NCBI RefSeq assembly: GCF_001746755.1 | Contig: NZ_MCGG01000054.1 | Coordinates: 1 to 47,654 of the forward strand | Source: Magnetovibrio blakemorei | GTDB taxonomy: Bacteria; Pseudomonadota; Alphaproteobacteria; Rhodospirillales; Magnetovibrionaceae | Direction of reading: 5' to 3' | DNA length: 47,654 bases | Shown here: piece by piece, positions 25,622-35,300 of the stretch | How positions within the stretch are numbered: the stretch's first letter is position 1 | Layout: every line of letters starts with the position of its first letter | Program-made: the position numbers and the translations under genes | The notes under the pieces: model-generated | Told to the model about the DNA's origin: nothing | Database searches by the model: none | What the model saw: the letters and a program-made list of their open reading frames with translations, nothing else

Positions 25622-26743
25622 TTAAGCGGCAGAGCGCGCCCTGCTCTTGCGCTGATAGAGCGCCGCCCAAGCGGACAAAAAGCGTTCGATATCGTCATCT
25701 GTGGTGGCATGGCCCAAGCTCACCCGAACCGCCGTTTTGGCGACTTCGGTTGGGATGCCCATGGCGCCCAGCACGCCACTGGATTTGGTTTTCCCCGACC
25801 CACAGGCCGACCCGGCGCTGACACAGAGGCCATCCAGATCAAAAGCCATCACTTGGGTTTCGGCATCCACACCAGACATGGTGATGAAACTGGTGTTGGG
25901 CAAGCGGTCCGTCAACAAGGCAATCACATTGGCCTCATTTGAAAGCTCCAGGACTCCGGCTTCCAAACGATCCCGCAGCGCTTTGATCCGCGCCATATCG
26001 GGAAGTTCCGCTTTGGCCAGTTCAGCCGCCACGCCAAACCCGGCAATGCCGGATAAATTTTCGGTACCGCCACGCACGCCGTTTTCCTGCCCGCCGCCGG
26101 GGTTCACCGCTGTCAATTTAACATCCTTGGTGGCGATCAGCGCACCAGCGCCCTGCGGGCCGCCGATTTTGTGCGCCGACAAGCTCATCAGATCAACGCC
26201 CAGCGCGGCAAAATCAACATCGATTTTGCCCAACGCCTGAACCGCGTCGGTATGCACAAGGGCATGGTAGCGGTGCGCGATCCGGGCAATGCCTTCGACT
26301 TGCTGCAACACGCCGGTTTCATTGTTGGCCAACATCACGGAAATGACCTTGTCATCCCCGCCACCGGCCAGCATTTCATCAAATTGGAACGGATCAATCA
26401 GCCCGTTCACATCAACCGGAATGCGCTCGATGGCGTCGGCAGCACGCAAAACCGATGCATGTTCGGTGGCCCCAACCATAACGTTTGGACGTCCCGAGCC
26501 CCTTAACGCGAGGCTATTGGCTTCGGTGCCACAAGAGGTAAACACGATCTGGGCGCTGGCGGGGGCATTCACAGCGCGGCGCACCTGTTCGCGGGCCTCT
26601 TCAACGATACGCCGGGCCTTGCGGCCCTGACCGTGCACCGACGACGGATTGCCGCCGACCTGCATCGCACGTGCCGCTGCCTCCACCGCTTCGGGGCGGG
26701 TGGGCGAGGTCGCGTTATGATCCATGTAAACCGTTTGGTTCAT
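25622..26743 (-). CDS. Second cysteine desulfurase, NifS-like
   Basis: A 373-aa PLP enzyme of the same fold as IscS but clearly different in sequence. The PLP lysine is K192 (LSAHKIGGPQG) and the loop cysteine is C314 (SAGSACGSGK), so it looks catalytically complete. The loop is short, and the protein lacks the C-terminal IscU-docking extension seen in the IscS downstream. It is placed between iscR and iscS in the operon. It may supply sulfur to different acceptors, or act as a paralogue specialised for other conditions. This arrangement is found in several alphaproteobacterial isc operons as far as I recall. Confidence 0.9.
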   Translation of the reverse strand: MNQTVYMDHNATSPTRPEAVEAAARAMQVGGNPSSVHGQGRKARRIVEEAREQVRRAVNAPASAQIVFTSCGTEANSLALRGSGRPNVMVGATEHASVLRAADAIERIPVDVNGLIDPFQFDEMLAGGGDDKVISVMLANNETGVLQQVEGIARIAHRYHALVHTDAVQALGKIDVDFAALGVDLMSLSAHKIGGPQGAGALIATKDVKLTAVNPGGGQENGVRGGTENLSGIAGFGVAAELAKAELPDMARIKALRDRLEAGVLELSNEANVIALLTDRLPNTSFITMSGVDAETQVMAFDLDGLCVSAGSACGSGKTKSSGVLGAMGIPTEVAKTAVRVSLGHATTDDDIERFLSAWAALYQRKSRARSAA

Positions 26744-26801
26744 GGCGTCAGATGCCTTTTCAAGTCAGTGTTTGTGAAGTCAGCCGGTGGTGTGCCTGTG
26801 C

Positions 26802-27278
26802 TCATTCCGCCGCGATGATATCGGATGGAATTTGCGCCACCATGTCATGAAACAATTCCGGCTGCGGACCCAAAACCCGGCGCGCGCAAACATCAGCCAA
26901 GGTCACAGAGCTGAGATAGAGATGAATTTGGTAGCTCAGCGCTTGCCACAAATCATGGGTCAAACAGCGTGCTTTATCCGTATGACAGCCGCCCGATGCG
27001 CTACAGCGGGTCGCCGAAATCGGCTCATCCACCGCCGTGATTACATCGGAAATGCGAATTTCACTGGTCTTGCGCGACAACAAGTAACCGCCGCCCGGAC
27101 CGCGCACACTTTTGACCAAACCTGCACGGCGCAATTTGCCAAACAGCTGTTCAAGATACGACAGGGAAATTTCCTGACGATCGGCCACATCGGCCAACGC
27201 CACCGGCTTGCCCGAAGCGGTCTTGCCCAGATCAGCCATGGCCATAACGGCATAACGTCCTTTGGTGCTGAGTTTCAC
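26802..27278 (-). CDS. iscR: Fe-S sensing regulator IscR (Rrf2 family)
   Basis: A 158-aa winged-helix regulator. The N-terminal MKLSTKGRYAV, SLSYLEQLFGKLR and VRGPGGGYLLSR segments are the Rrf2 DNA-binding part. C92, C98 and C105 with H108 (C-x5-C-x6-C-x2-H) are the [2Fe-2S] ligands; E. coli IscR has C-x5-C-x5-C. With a cluster bound, IscR represses isc promoters at type-1 sites. Such a site lies at 28216-28240 over the promoter of this operon, so feedback control is expected. It could also be called RirA-like, but the ligand spacing and context favour IscR. Confidence 0.92.
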   Translation of the reverse strand: MKLSTKGRYAVMAMADLGKTASGKPVALADVADRQEISLSYLEQLFGKLRRAGLVKSVRGPGGGYLLSRKTSEIRISDVITAVDEPISATRCSASGGCHTDKARCLTHDLWQALSYQIHLYLSSVTLADVCARRVLGPQPELFHDMVAQIPSDIIAAE

Positions 27279-27330
27279 GTCAGTGTCTCCTTCAAATTGG
27301 TCGGGCTATAAACGCCCCACCGGGAAATTA

Positions 27331-28068
27331 TTACTTCTTCTTTTTCGTCAACAGCTCTGGACCATCTTGCGTCTGACGGTCAGGAAGCACCTGTCCGCGT
27401 TCCAACACATCGATGCGCTCCATCAAACTCGCCACCTGTGCCCGCAGGTTATCGATGGTGTGCAGAACCGGATCGGGGCACCCATCGGACGGCGTGCCAT
27501 AGGCCACGAAATCCTTTGCATGCTCTTTGTCGCGCGGCATCACCACACGGGCCGGAATACCCACCGCCGTCACGCCGGGCGGCACATCGCGCGTCACCAC
27601 GGCATTGGCCCCGATGCGGGCATCCTTGCCCACCGTAATGGGTCCCAAAATCTGCGCCCCGGATCCGACAATCACGCCATCTTCCAAAGTAGGGTGGCGT
27701 TTTTGATTAACCTGTTTGTGACTGTCCACACTGGGGGAAATACCACCCAACGTCACAATCTGATACAGCGTCACGTCATCGCCGATTTCGCTGGTCTCAC
27801 CAATCACCACGCCGTCGCCGTGATCGATAAAGAAGCGCCGCCCAATGATCGCACCGGGATGAATTTCAATGCCGGTGAAAAACCGGGCCGCTTGCGACAA
27901 CAAGCGCGCCACAAAGTGAAAATCGTGCTTCCACAGCCAGTTCGACACCCGATAAACCTGGATCGCATGAAAGCCCGGATACAGTAAAATAACCTCCAAG
28001 CGCGACCGCGCTGCGGGATCTCGGGCAATAAACGAATCGATATCTTCCTTAAGCCTCTTGAAAAACAT
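27331..28068 (-). CDS. cysE: Serine O-acetyltransferase CysE
   Basis: A 245-aa short-type (EpsC-like) serine acetyltransferase, making O-acetylserine for cysteine synthesis. Shown by [13 protein letters not shown] at the N-terminus, [18 protein letters not shown] (catalytic His near 95), [18 protein letters not shown], and left-handed helix repeats of the hexapeptide class to about residue 190. The C-terminal part is a coiled, charged tail. It is the first gene of the isc operon, 52 bases before iscR, so supply of the sulfur donor is tied to cluster demand. Confidence 0.93.
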   Translation of the reverse strand: MFFKRLKEDIDSFIARDPAARSRLEVILLYPGFHAIQVYRVSNWLWKHDFHFVARLLSQAARFFTGIEIHPGAIIGRRFFIDHGDGVVIGETSEIGDDVTLYQIVTLGGISPSVDSHKQVNQKRHPTLEDGVIVGSGAQILGPITVGKDARIGANAVVTRDVPPGVTAVGIPARVVMPRDKEHAKDFVAYGTPSDGCPDPVLHTIDNLRAQVASLMERIDVLERGQVLPDRQTQDGPELLTKKKK

Positions 28069-28207
28069 GGCTCATCCAATATGTTTGTGCTAAATGGTTC
28101 GCAGGCAGTGGCAACGGGTTCATCCTATGCGCCGCCGTCTGCGACTTTAATAACTGCGTAACGCCATAACAAAACACTTCACCATCCATGCTGCATTACA
28201 CTTCTAT

Positions 28208-28240
28208 AATATAAGATACCCGACTACAGTGGTCAAGTAT
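28208..28240 (-). promoter_or_regulatory. isc operon promoter with overlapping IscR type-1 site
   Basis: On the minus strand TTGACC (28231-28236) and TATATT (28208-28213) are separated by exactly 17 bases. Across the -35 and spacer, 28216-28240 matches the published E. coli type-1 IscR motif at 22 of 25 positions (ATA-CCC-GACT...GGTC-AAG-TAT). The start of transcription would fall near 28201, giving a leader of about 130 bases before cysE. Confidence 0.8.
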
Positions 28241-28331
28241 TCCGGCACCCTGAACAAAAAATATTTTTTGTGCGGTGCAATTGAGAATGTTTCATGCAAC
28301 CTGTTGAAATTTAGACGGTTAATCAAAATCC

Positions 28332-28979
28332 ATGCCTGAAGTTATCTTCAACGGTCCCGAGGGACGCCTCGAAGGGCGTTACCATCACTCCAAAAAGCCC
28401 GGCGCGCCCATCGCGCTTGTTTTGCACCCCCACCCACAATTCGGGGGGACCATGAACAATAAGGTCGTGTACGCCATGTACCAGGCGTTCGTGAAACGTG
28501 GCTTTTCCACTTTGCGGTTCAATTTTCGCGGTGTTGGGCGCTCACAGAGCACCTTTGACAACGGCCAAGGCGAAATGAGCGATGCAGCATCGGCTTTGGA
28601 TTGGATGCAAGCGCACAATCCCAACGCCTCTGGCTGCTGGATTGGCGGGTTTTCATTTGGCGCATGGATTTCCATGCAGCTGATGATGCGCCGCCCCGAA
28701 ATCAATGGCTTCATTTCCATCGCCGCGCCCGCCAGCCAGCACGACTTTACGTTCTTGGCCCCGTGTCCGGCGTCCGGCATTTTGGTTCACGGCGATCACG
28801 ATGAAGTGGTCCCCATCGACAGCGTCGATAAGCTGGCCGCAAAACTGAAAAGCCAAAAGAACATCAAGATCGATTATGAAATCGTCAAAGGCTGCGATCA
28901 CTTTTTTGTCGATCACATGCCGCAACTCAAGAAAATCATTGACGATTACCTTGATAAGTCTTTGGTGAAAGCGCCTTAA
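28332..28979 (+). CDS. Alpha/beta hydrolase, uncharacterised
   Basis: A 215-aa soluble hydrolase of the dienelactone-hydrolase-like fold. It shows the oxyanion region LVLHPHPQFGGTM (about residues 31-43), NFRGVGRS, the nucleophile elbow GGFSFGAW (serine near 106), the acid near GDHDEVVP and a late histidine in KGCDHFFVDH. All triad positions are present, but substrate is not known. It is divergent from the isc operon, so the promoter region at 28208-28240 could also influence it. A good terminator follows. Confidence 0.88.
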   Translation: MPEVIFNGPEGRLEGRYHHSKKPGAPIALVLHPHPQFGGTMNNKVVYAMYQAFVKRGFSTLRFNFRGVGRSQSTFDNGQGEMSDAASALDWMQAHNPNASGCWIGGFSFGAWISMQLMMRRPEINGFISIAAPASQHDFTFLAPCPASGILVHGDHDEVVPIDSVDKLAAKLKSQKNIKIDYEIVKGCDHFFVDHMPQLKKIIDDYLDKSLVKAP

Positions 28980-29006
28980 ACCAGCCTATCACTTGCAAAA
29001 TTTGCA

Positions 29007-29041
29007 CAAAAAAGACGGCCTCAGCGGGCCGTCTTTTTTTG
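29007..29041 (+). terminator. Rho-independent terminator
   Basis: AAAGACGGCC pairs with GGCCGTCTTT over a short loop, followed by T8. Symmetric A/T flanks also allow it to end the anmK transcript coming from the right. Confidence 0.9.
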
Positions 29042-29061
29042 TTGTTTGTGACACGGACACG

Positions 29062-30177
29062 TTAGGTTGGTCGACTAAGCGTGCCGCCGCTCATCGGTTC
29101 GCCAACGCCGGTGGTCGCCGGGAAGGTGATGGGCAACCACCGCTCAGAGCGCACCGCAAGATAGGCAAACGCCTGGGCTTCCATGGCATCCCCATCCCAG
29201 CCCACACCGTCGGCCGAGCGCACATCCGCGCCGGTGGTGTCCCGCAACATCTGCATCATAACCGGGTTAAGCCGCCCGCCCCCGGTTACGATCCAGGTGT
29301 GCACCGGGGCCGGAAAATGCGCTGCAGCCCGGGCGGCCGACTTGGCGATAAACGACGTAATCGTCGCCGCACCGTCTTCAAGGCTCAAGCCCTCGACACA
29401 ATCGCGGCAAAACTCTTGACGATCCAAAGACTTGGGCGGTTTGCGGTCAAAATAAGCATGGCTTAATGCTTTTTCCACGACATCCTCATGGACGCGCCCT
29501 TTTGCCGCCAACGCGCCGTCTTTATCCATATCAACGTCTGTGTGAGCGCGCACCCAGTCGTTCAACGGCGCATTGCCCGGTCCAGTGTCAAAGGCGAGCA
29601 AAGCGTCTTCACCGGCTCCCCCCCCGGAACCCACCCAAGTGATGTTGCTAACGCCGCCGATGTTGAGCACGGCTGCAGGCAATTGAATTTCGGGCGCACT
29701 TTTGAGCAATGCGGCGTGGAAAATCGGCACCAAAGGTGCACCTTCCCCACCGGAATTGACGTCGCGCGAGCGAAAATCGCTGACCACCGGAATGCCTAAC
29801 CAATCGGCCAGCAAACTGCCCTGTCCCAATTGCACGGTGATGCGGTTTTTCGGATCGTGATGCACGGTATGACCATGAAACCCAACCACATCAATGTCTT
29901 GTGCGTCAAGATTGGCACGGCTGAGCAAGATTTTGACGGCATCCGCGTGCAAAATGGTGAGGAACCGCTCAACATCGTCCGCACCCGGCGCGGCACGTCC
30001 GGCCGGGCCGAGAATGCGGCGCAATTTGTTTTTAAATGCGTCTTCATACGGAATGGTCAAAGACGGGCCGAATTCTACGAAATCTTCACCATTGGTCTTG
30101 ATCAACGCGGCATCGATGCCATCCAAAGAGGTGCCACTCATCAAGCCAACAGCGGTATATATTTTGCCTTGGTTCAT
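29062..30177 (-). CDS. anmK: Anhydro-N-acetylmuramic acid kinase
   Basis: A 371-aa sugar kinase that opens and phosphorylates anhydro-MurNAc during cell-wall recycling. It shows YTAVGLMSGTSLDGIDAALI at the start, DFRSRDVNSGGEGAPLVP, NIGGVSNITW, FDTGPGNAPLNDW, and ATP-site VTGGGRLNPVMM. ATG 30177 is chosen to match the family start; an upstream in-frame codon would add about 38 residues with no support. Divergent from tyrS. Confidence 0.94.
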   Translation of the reverse strand: MNQGKIYTAVGLMSGTSLDGIDAALIKTNGEDFVEFGPSLTIPYEDAFKNKLRRILGPAGRAAPGADDVERFLTILHADAVKILLSRANLDAQDIDVVGFHGHTVHHDPKNRITVQLGQGSLLADWLGIPVVSDFRSRDVNSGGEGAPLVPIFHAALLKSAPEIQLPAAVLNIGGVSNITWVGSGGGAGEDALLAFDTGPGNAPLNDWVRAHTDVDMDKDGALAAKGRVHEDVVEKALSHAYFDRKPPKSLDRQEFCRDCVEGLSLEDGAATITSFIAKSAARAAAHFPAPVHTWIVTGGGRLNPVMMQMLRDTTGADVRSADGVGWDGDAMEAQAFAYLAVRSERWLPITFPATTGVGEPMSGGTLSRPT

Positions 30178-30315
30178 GTCCCTATAGGCCTGAAGGCCTC
30201 TCCCCATGTTTCGCTGCACGTTGTGTGCCTGCGACCAGTGTGCTAAGTCCAATCCCAACATCCAAGTGGACATCCAGCATACAGCATTCAAGCGCCGATA
30301 GGACTCGTTTTGGCC

Positions 30316-31569
30316 ATGACCGATCTAAAATCTGATTTTCTGAAGACCGTTACTGAGCGCGGTTATCTGCACCAATGTACAGATCTGGAAACCCTGGATC
30401 AAAAATCCAGCACCTCCATCGTCACCGCCTATATCGGCTTCGATTGCACCGCGCCAAGCCTTCATGTGGGGTCTCTTTTGCCCATCATGATGCTGCGCAC
30501 GTTGCAAAAAACCGGTCACAAGCCGATCGTTTTGATGGGCGGAGGCACCACCTTGGTGGGTGATCCTTCGGGTAAGGACGAAAGCCGTAAAATGCTGACG
30601 GCGGCGGATATCCAGGCCAATATGGATGGCATCAAACAGATTTTTTCCAAATTTCTCACCTTTGGCGATGGTCCCACCGACGCGGTGATGGTCAACAACG
30701 CCGATTGGCTGACGACGCTCAATTACGTTGAATTTCTGCGCGATTTTGGCCCCCACTTCACCATCAACCGGATGCTGGGGTTTGATTCGGTCAAATTGCG
30801 TTTGGAACGCGAACAGCCGCTCACGTTCTTGGAATTCAACTATATGATTCTCCAGGCTTATGATTTCTTGGAACTCAATCGCCGCCAGGGATGCTGCTTG
30901 CAGATGGGCGGGTCCGATCAATGGGGCAACATCGTCAACGGTGTTGAGCTCACCCGCCGGGTTGACGCCAAAGAAGTCTTTGGCCTGACCACCCCCCTGC
31001 TCACCACCTCATCGGGGGCAAAAATGGGCAAAACCGCTGCAGGAGCCGTGTGGCTCAACGCCGAACAGCTGTCGCCCTATGACTATTGGCAATATTGGCG
31101 CAACACCGAAGACGGCGACGTCGGGCGCTTCTTGCGTCTGTTCACGGAACTTCCTTTGGAAGAGATCGCCCGCCTGGAAAGTCTTGAAGGCCAAGACATC
31201 AACGACGCCAAAAAGGTGCTGGCCGACGAAGCCACGCGCATGTGCCACGGCATCGAAGCCGCCAAAGCCGCCCACGCCACCGCACAAAAAACCTTTGAAG
31301 AGGGTCAGTTGGGCGACGACTTGCCCTCCATCGACGTACCCAGAGCCGAACTGGAAGCCGGCATACCCGCCTTTACGGCCTTGGTCACGGCGGGTCTGTG
31401 CACATCCAACGGCGAAGCCCGGCGCCTCATCAAAGGCGGCGGTGGGCGCATCAATGACAAGGCTTTTGCCACCGAAAACCAAACGGTAACGACCGCTGAT
31501 CTGAATGCGGATGGTGTTGTGAAGCTGTCATCGGGTAAAAAGCGCCACGTACTGCTACGCGCCGTTTAA
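30316..31569 (+). CDS. tyrS: Tyrosyl-tRNA synthetase
   Basis: A 417-aa class I synthetase that charges tRNA-Tyr. The HIGH-type motif is HVGSL (50-54), the tyrosine pocket includes [14 protein letters not shown], and the KMSKS-type loop is KMGKT (about 236-240). The C-terminal S4 RNA-binding domain covers the last 70 or so residues ([16 protein letters not shown]). The ATG at 30316 is preferred to a TTG two codons upstream. Confidence 0.96.
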   Translation: MTDLKSDFLKTVTERGYLHQCTDLETLDQKSSTSIVTAYIGFDCTAPSLHVGSLLPIMMLRTLQKTGHKPIVLMGGGTTLVGDPSGKDESRKMLTAADIQANMDGIKQIFSKFLTFGDGPTDAVMVNNADWLTTLNYVEFLRDFGPHFTINRMLGFDSVKLRLEREQPLTFLEFNYMILQAYDFLELNRRQGCCLQMGGSDQWGNIVNGVELTRRVDAKEVFGLTTPLLTTSSGAKMGKTAAGAVWLNAEQLSPYDYWQYWRNTEDGDVGRFLRLFTELPLEEIARLESLEGQDINDAKKVLADEATRMCHGIEAAKAAHATAQKTFEEGQLGDDLPSIDVPRAELEAGIPAFTALVTAGLCTSNGEARRLIKGGGGRINDKAFATENQTVTTADLNADGVVKLSSGKKRHVLLRAV

Positions 31570-31774
31570 AGAGCTGACACAAAAAACAGCGCGCAAACGC
31601 AAACGGAGCCGCTGCACACGCAGAACGTTCCAAAACGAAGTGGGCCCGAATCAATTTCAACGGCATGCTGGAGATATAACCATTATATTCAGTTGGGTAT
31701 TTAATGGTACACCCCCGCCATTGCCCCATAACAGCCTGTTTTGAGCAAATTAAAACCTCGATTTCACAAGTCTA

Positions 31775-31799
31775 TTACTTGACAAATTTAGTCAGCATT
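31775..31799. promoter_or_regulatory. Candidate second IscR type-1 site
   Basis: TTACTTGAC-AAATTTA-GTCAGCATT agrees with the E. coli IscR type-1 consensus at about 21 of 25 positions, and shares TACTTGAC and TAGTC with the minus-strand reading of the site before cysE. A TTGACA (31779-31784) lies inside, but no good -10 is seen at 17 bases. An ATTAG/CTAAT palindrome follows at 31817-31832. Confidence 0.4.
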
Positions 31800-31849
31800 T
31801 CCACATCTATCTTAACATTAGAAATTGCTAATGAAAGAAAGGTGCAAAA

Positions 31850-32299
31850 ATGTCCAGCTTCATCCCTAACTTTCCCGTAGACGGCGTCGTAACGGTCAAC
31901 CGAGTTGTGTTAAGACCTGAATATGATGTCGACGACCTGCAAGAACGCGTGGCCGTCCTTTGTGAAAACGTCAAAACCTATCATTCCGAGACGGGTTTCA
32001 TTGGTGGGTTTGTCACGTTAAATGCGGGCATGGTCTCAAACGAAGGCAGCTCGGCCGGCAAGGCCGTTCAATCATCCCTTAAGGGGCGCGAAGCGCTCAT
32101 CGTGACCTTCTGGCGCTCCTTTGAAGAGCACGAGCAATCTCACAAAAGCGATACATTCCAACCCTTGTTCGCCGAAGTTTTGGAGCTCTGCGAAAACGGA
32201 AACGAAGAAATCGCTTACACAATGCTGTGGTCGGGTCAGGCTTATGACGCTAAAGAAGCACAAGCGGCGAAAGCGGCGAAAAAACGTTTCGCGGCATAA
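31850..32299 (+). CDS. Small dimeric alpha/beta-barrel-like protein (ABM-like)
   Basis: A 149-aa soluble protein with AAAGGTG before ATG. Segments ETGFIGGFVTLN, EALIVTFWRSFEEHEQSH and EIAYTMLWSGQAY follow the beta-alpha-beta order of antibiotic-biosynthesis-monooxygenase-like (ABM) domains, where a 'W.s.e....h' strand is typical. That fold is used by monooxygenases and haem-degrading enzymes, but no haem ligand can be assigned. An IscR-like site and a short palindrome resembling iron-responsive boxes precede it. It ends 15 bases from the convergent YhdP-like gene, sharing a hairpin. Confidence 0.6.
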   Translation: MSSFIPNFPVDGVVTVNRVVLRPEYDVDDLQERVAVLCENVKTYHSETGFIGGFVTLNAGMVSNEGSSAGKAVQSSLKGREALIVTFWRSFEEHEQSHKSDTFQPLFAEVLELCENGNEEIAYTMLWSGQAYDAKEAQAAKAAKKRFAA

Positions 32300-32307
32300 A
32301 CCGAGGG

Positions 32308-32332
32308 CCAGCACCTACTTTATAGGTGCTGG
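32308..32332. terminator. Perfect 10-base hairpin between convergent genes
   Basis: CCAGCACCTA (32308-32317) pairs exactly with TAGGTGCTGG (32323-32332) over a 5-base loop. It overlaps the stop codon of the YhdP-like gene. There is no long T run, so it may be a weak terminator or an mRNA 3' end protector. Confidence 0.55.
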
Positions 32333-35300
32333 CGTCACGGCATCACTGGGGGCTGACTTGGGTGTCGGCGGAATTGTTGGCGTTTTAGGGCCTTGAGGCG
32401 TTTCTGTTTCCTTGCCGGAATCTGTAAAGATTCCGCGCAAGACGCCGGGTGCCAAAGCGCTGAGCGGATTCACGGTAATTTCCACGTTGTCTTCCACGCC
32501 CTTCATGGTGTAGGTGGCGGCGAACAGCCCACCGCCTTTTTCCGGCCCGGTAAACAGTTCCCCAATAAGCGGAATTTTACCCAACAGCGCATTGATCATA
32601 TACGCTGGCACCACCGTGCCTTTGATGTCCAAAAGCTTTTGATCCATGTTCACGGTACCGCTGGCGGTAATCCCAATGGTCGGACCAGAAGCCCGGGCAT
32701 CGGTCAGATGCAACACCCCCTTTTCCAGCTTAAAGGGCGCTTCAAAGATATCAAAGTTCAAGCCGTCGCCTTGTAATGCATCCAACACGCCGGTTAACGA
32801 CATAATGCCGATCAGCTTTGCGAATGCCGGGGCTTCGATCATGGCGTAGTTTTTAACCTTCACCACACCTTCCAGCGGTGCATCTTTGCCCACTTCGGTA
32901 TAAGCCGCTTTCAGATCGAACGTACCACCCAAAATGTTGTCATAAAGATCGAGCGTCTTAAGCGCAGAACCGGCCTTATCTGAGGCAATGGATAAATAGC
33001 GCAAGCCATCCGTGTCGGTGTCCAGCATCAGCTCGATACTGCCCTGACGCTCACCCTCGCCAACCACACCGACCACATCGAGTTTGCGCCACTGCCCGTT
33101 CTCTCTGTAAACGGACCCGATCAAATCGGTCATGATGCGATCTTTGCGGATCAGCACGTTGCGAATGTCCACCGCGACGTCCAGCATCAAATTGTCGTCT
33201 TGAAGGTTTTCTTGTCCTGACACATCCCGAATGCCGAGCATTTCATCCCACAGCAAACCCACATCAAGGCTTTCCCCCCGCAGCACCAGTTCCCAAGGTG
33301 TGTTGGCGAGTGGGGGGTTGGCATCAAGGGGCTTAAGCGGAGTCAGTGAACCCGAAACATCGGTGTGGCCAGAGCGCATGGTGTCGATATCAACGCGCGC
33401 CAATTGACCCGATTTAGAAAACTGGACCGACCCAGCAATGTTCATATTGGGCGCCGATACGCTGAATTTGGGAATGGCCACCGGAACATCGCCTTTCAGG
33501 CGCAATTCCATAACCGCAATCCCGGGCACCCCTTGGGGTTTATCCCATCCCAATTCAGGCGCTGCCAAATGGATATTTGCCAAATCAACCCGTGCGGACA
33601 GCGATTGCCGTCCATCGCTGAGTTCCGTGTAATTGACGTTGGCTTGCGCCCCACCACGCATATAGCGCGCCAAGATATCGGGAACTTCGATCCCCAATGC
33701 ACCGAGGTTCAAAACTTCTTTGATGGTCCCGGAAATTTCGTAGTGATCGCGAAATAACGCAGCCCCACGAAAATCGTGGCTCCAGCCAATCTGCACCGGC
33801 ACATCGCCCAAGACCGCCGTTCCCTTGAGATCCAGTGCATCGTTGGTCACCGTCAGTTGCAGATCGCCCTTTTCCAAATCTTTATGAAACAGCGAATCTT
33901 TAATGCGCGCCTTGCTCAGATGAGCGTCGGCTTTGGCGATGACCTCCTCGGCCAGCAAATCGGCCTTCAACGGCAATTTTAAAGAGATGTTCGTCGTCAC
34001 CGTGCCATCGGTGCCTTTGGGGTTCAGACCGATGATCGAGGCAAAGCCCAGCGGCTCATGATCGATCAGCGCCAATGCGGCGGGGACCGGACCGCTCACT
34101 TTCAGCTGGATATCTGCTTCGGGTAAATCTTCTTGCAGTTTCAACAGCGAAACTTGACCGTCCAGCACCTTCAAACCCTTAAAAGCGTCTGCACCATCAA
34201 TCTTGATGTCGAAGCGTTCCGCAGTGAACGTGGCGCTGCCATGGGCATTCTTCCCCGGCGGCATGGGGGCCAGATAATCAACGGTCAAACCGCTGGCCTG
34301 AATTTCACCCTCAAGCGCCGTCAGCGCCAATCCGCCCCCAACACCGACATCAGAACGCAGCGCGACATGGACCGATGCATGCTCCGCCACGCCGTCACGC
34401 AAATTGGGAATAACCCACATGCGCGCATCGATGCCCAAATCTTTGGGCCAATAGCTGTCCAGATCGTTAAACGCCACATTGCGGACCGATCCGGTCAAAT
34501 CCAACGACAGCCCTGCGAAGGGGGGGGCTTCGGCGGCTCTTTCCCCCTCACTTTCAGGCTCCGTAACCGGACCCTTCAAGAGGCCCTCTATGGCCAAGGT
34601 GAGATTGGCAACGGGCCCTTCAGAATCGGGGATTGAAGGGCTGCGCAACCCAATTTGCATGTCCTTAACGTCGAGCTTTCCCGTATCTCCCGCATAGCTC
34701 AGCGCCGTTTTGAGCATTTTCAGCGGCAATTCGTGATTGATGGGGGCGGGTAGGTAGAGATTTTCTCCGGCCCGTAGTGTCATATCCAGATTGTTGATAT
34801 CGAGCACCTCATCGGAGCCCTCGTAGCGCCCCTGAATATGAAGTTCATCCACCGCGACCCGCTGGGCCCACGCCAAAATGTCGAGTTGCGCCGCCAAGGA
34901 AACCGGCAACGCAATGCTGCCCTTTGCCCCGCTCAAATCAAACCCGATGCCTTCAATCCGACCACCTTGATCCATACTTAAGGTGGTCGTTCCAGACAAA
35001 TCAATATCGAGCGCGCCTAAGGCTTCCATTCGGGGTGACAAGCTGGCGAAATCGGCCGGGTTCACTTTTTCAAAACTCACGCCCAAGTCGATGCGCTTGC
35101 CCGCGACCGAATAGCCGCCCAAAATCGACACGGCAGCAACCTTGTCGCCCGCCTGCAAATTCAAGTCCAATTCGGCCTCAAGACCGCCTTGAACCCGGGT
35201 AAAGTGGGCGTTGGCATTTGACGCCTGTAAGGTCGTGCCAAGCGCTTGATCTTCATAACTGAGATCACCCGAGACAATGGACATGCGCTTGAGATAGCTC

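Noticed and set aside
28147-28185. 12-codon open frame (MVKCFVMALRSY) in the cysE leader as a possible leader peptide
   Set aside because: No convincing ribosome binding site, only one cysteine and no attenuator hairpin beside it.
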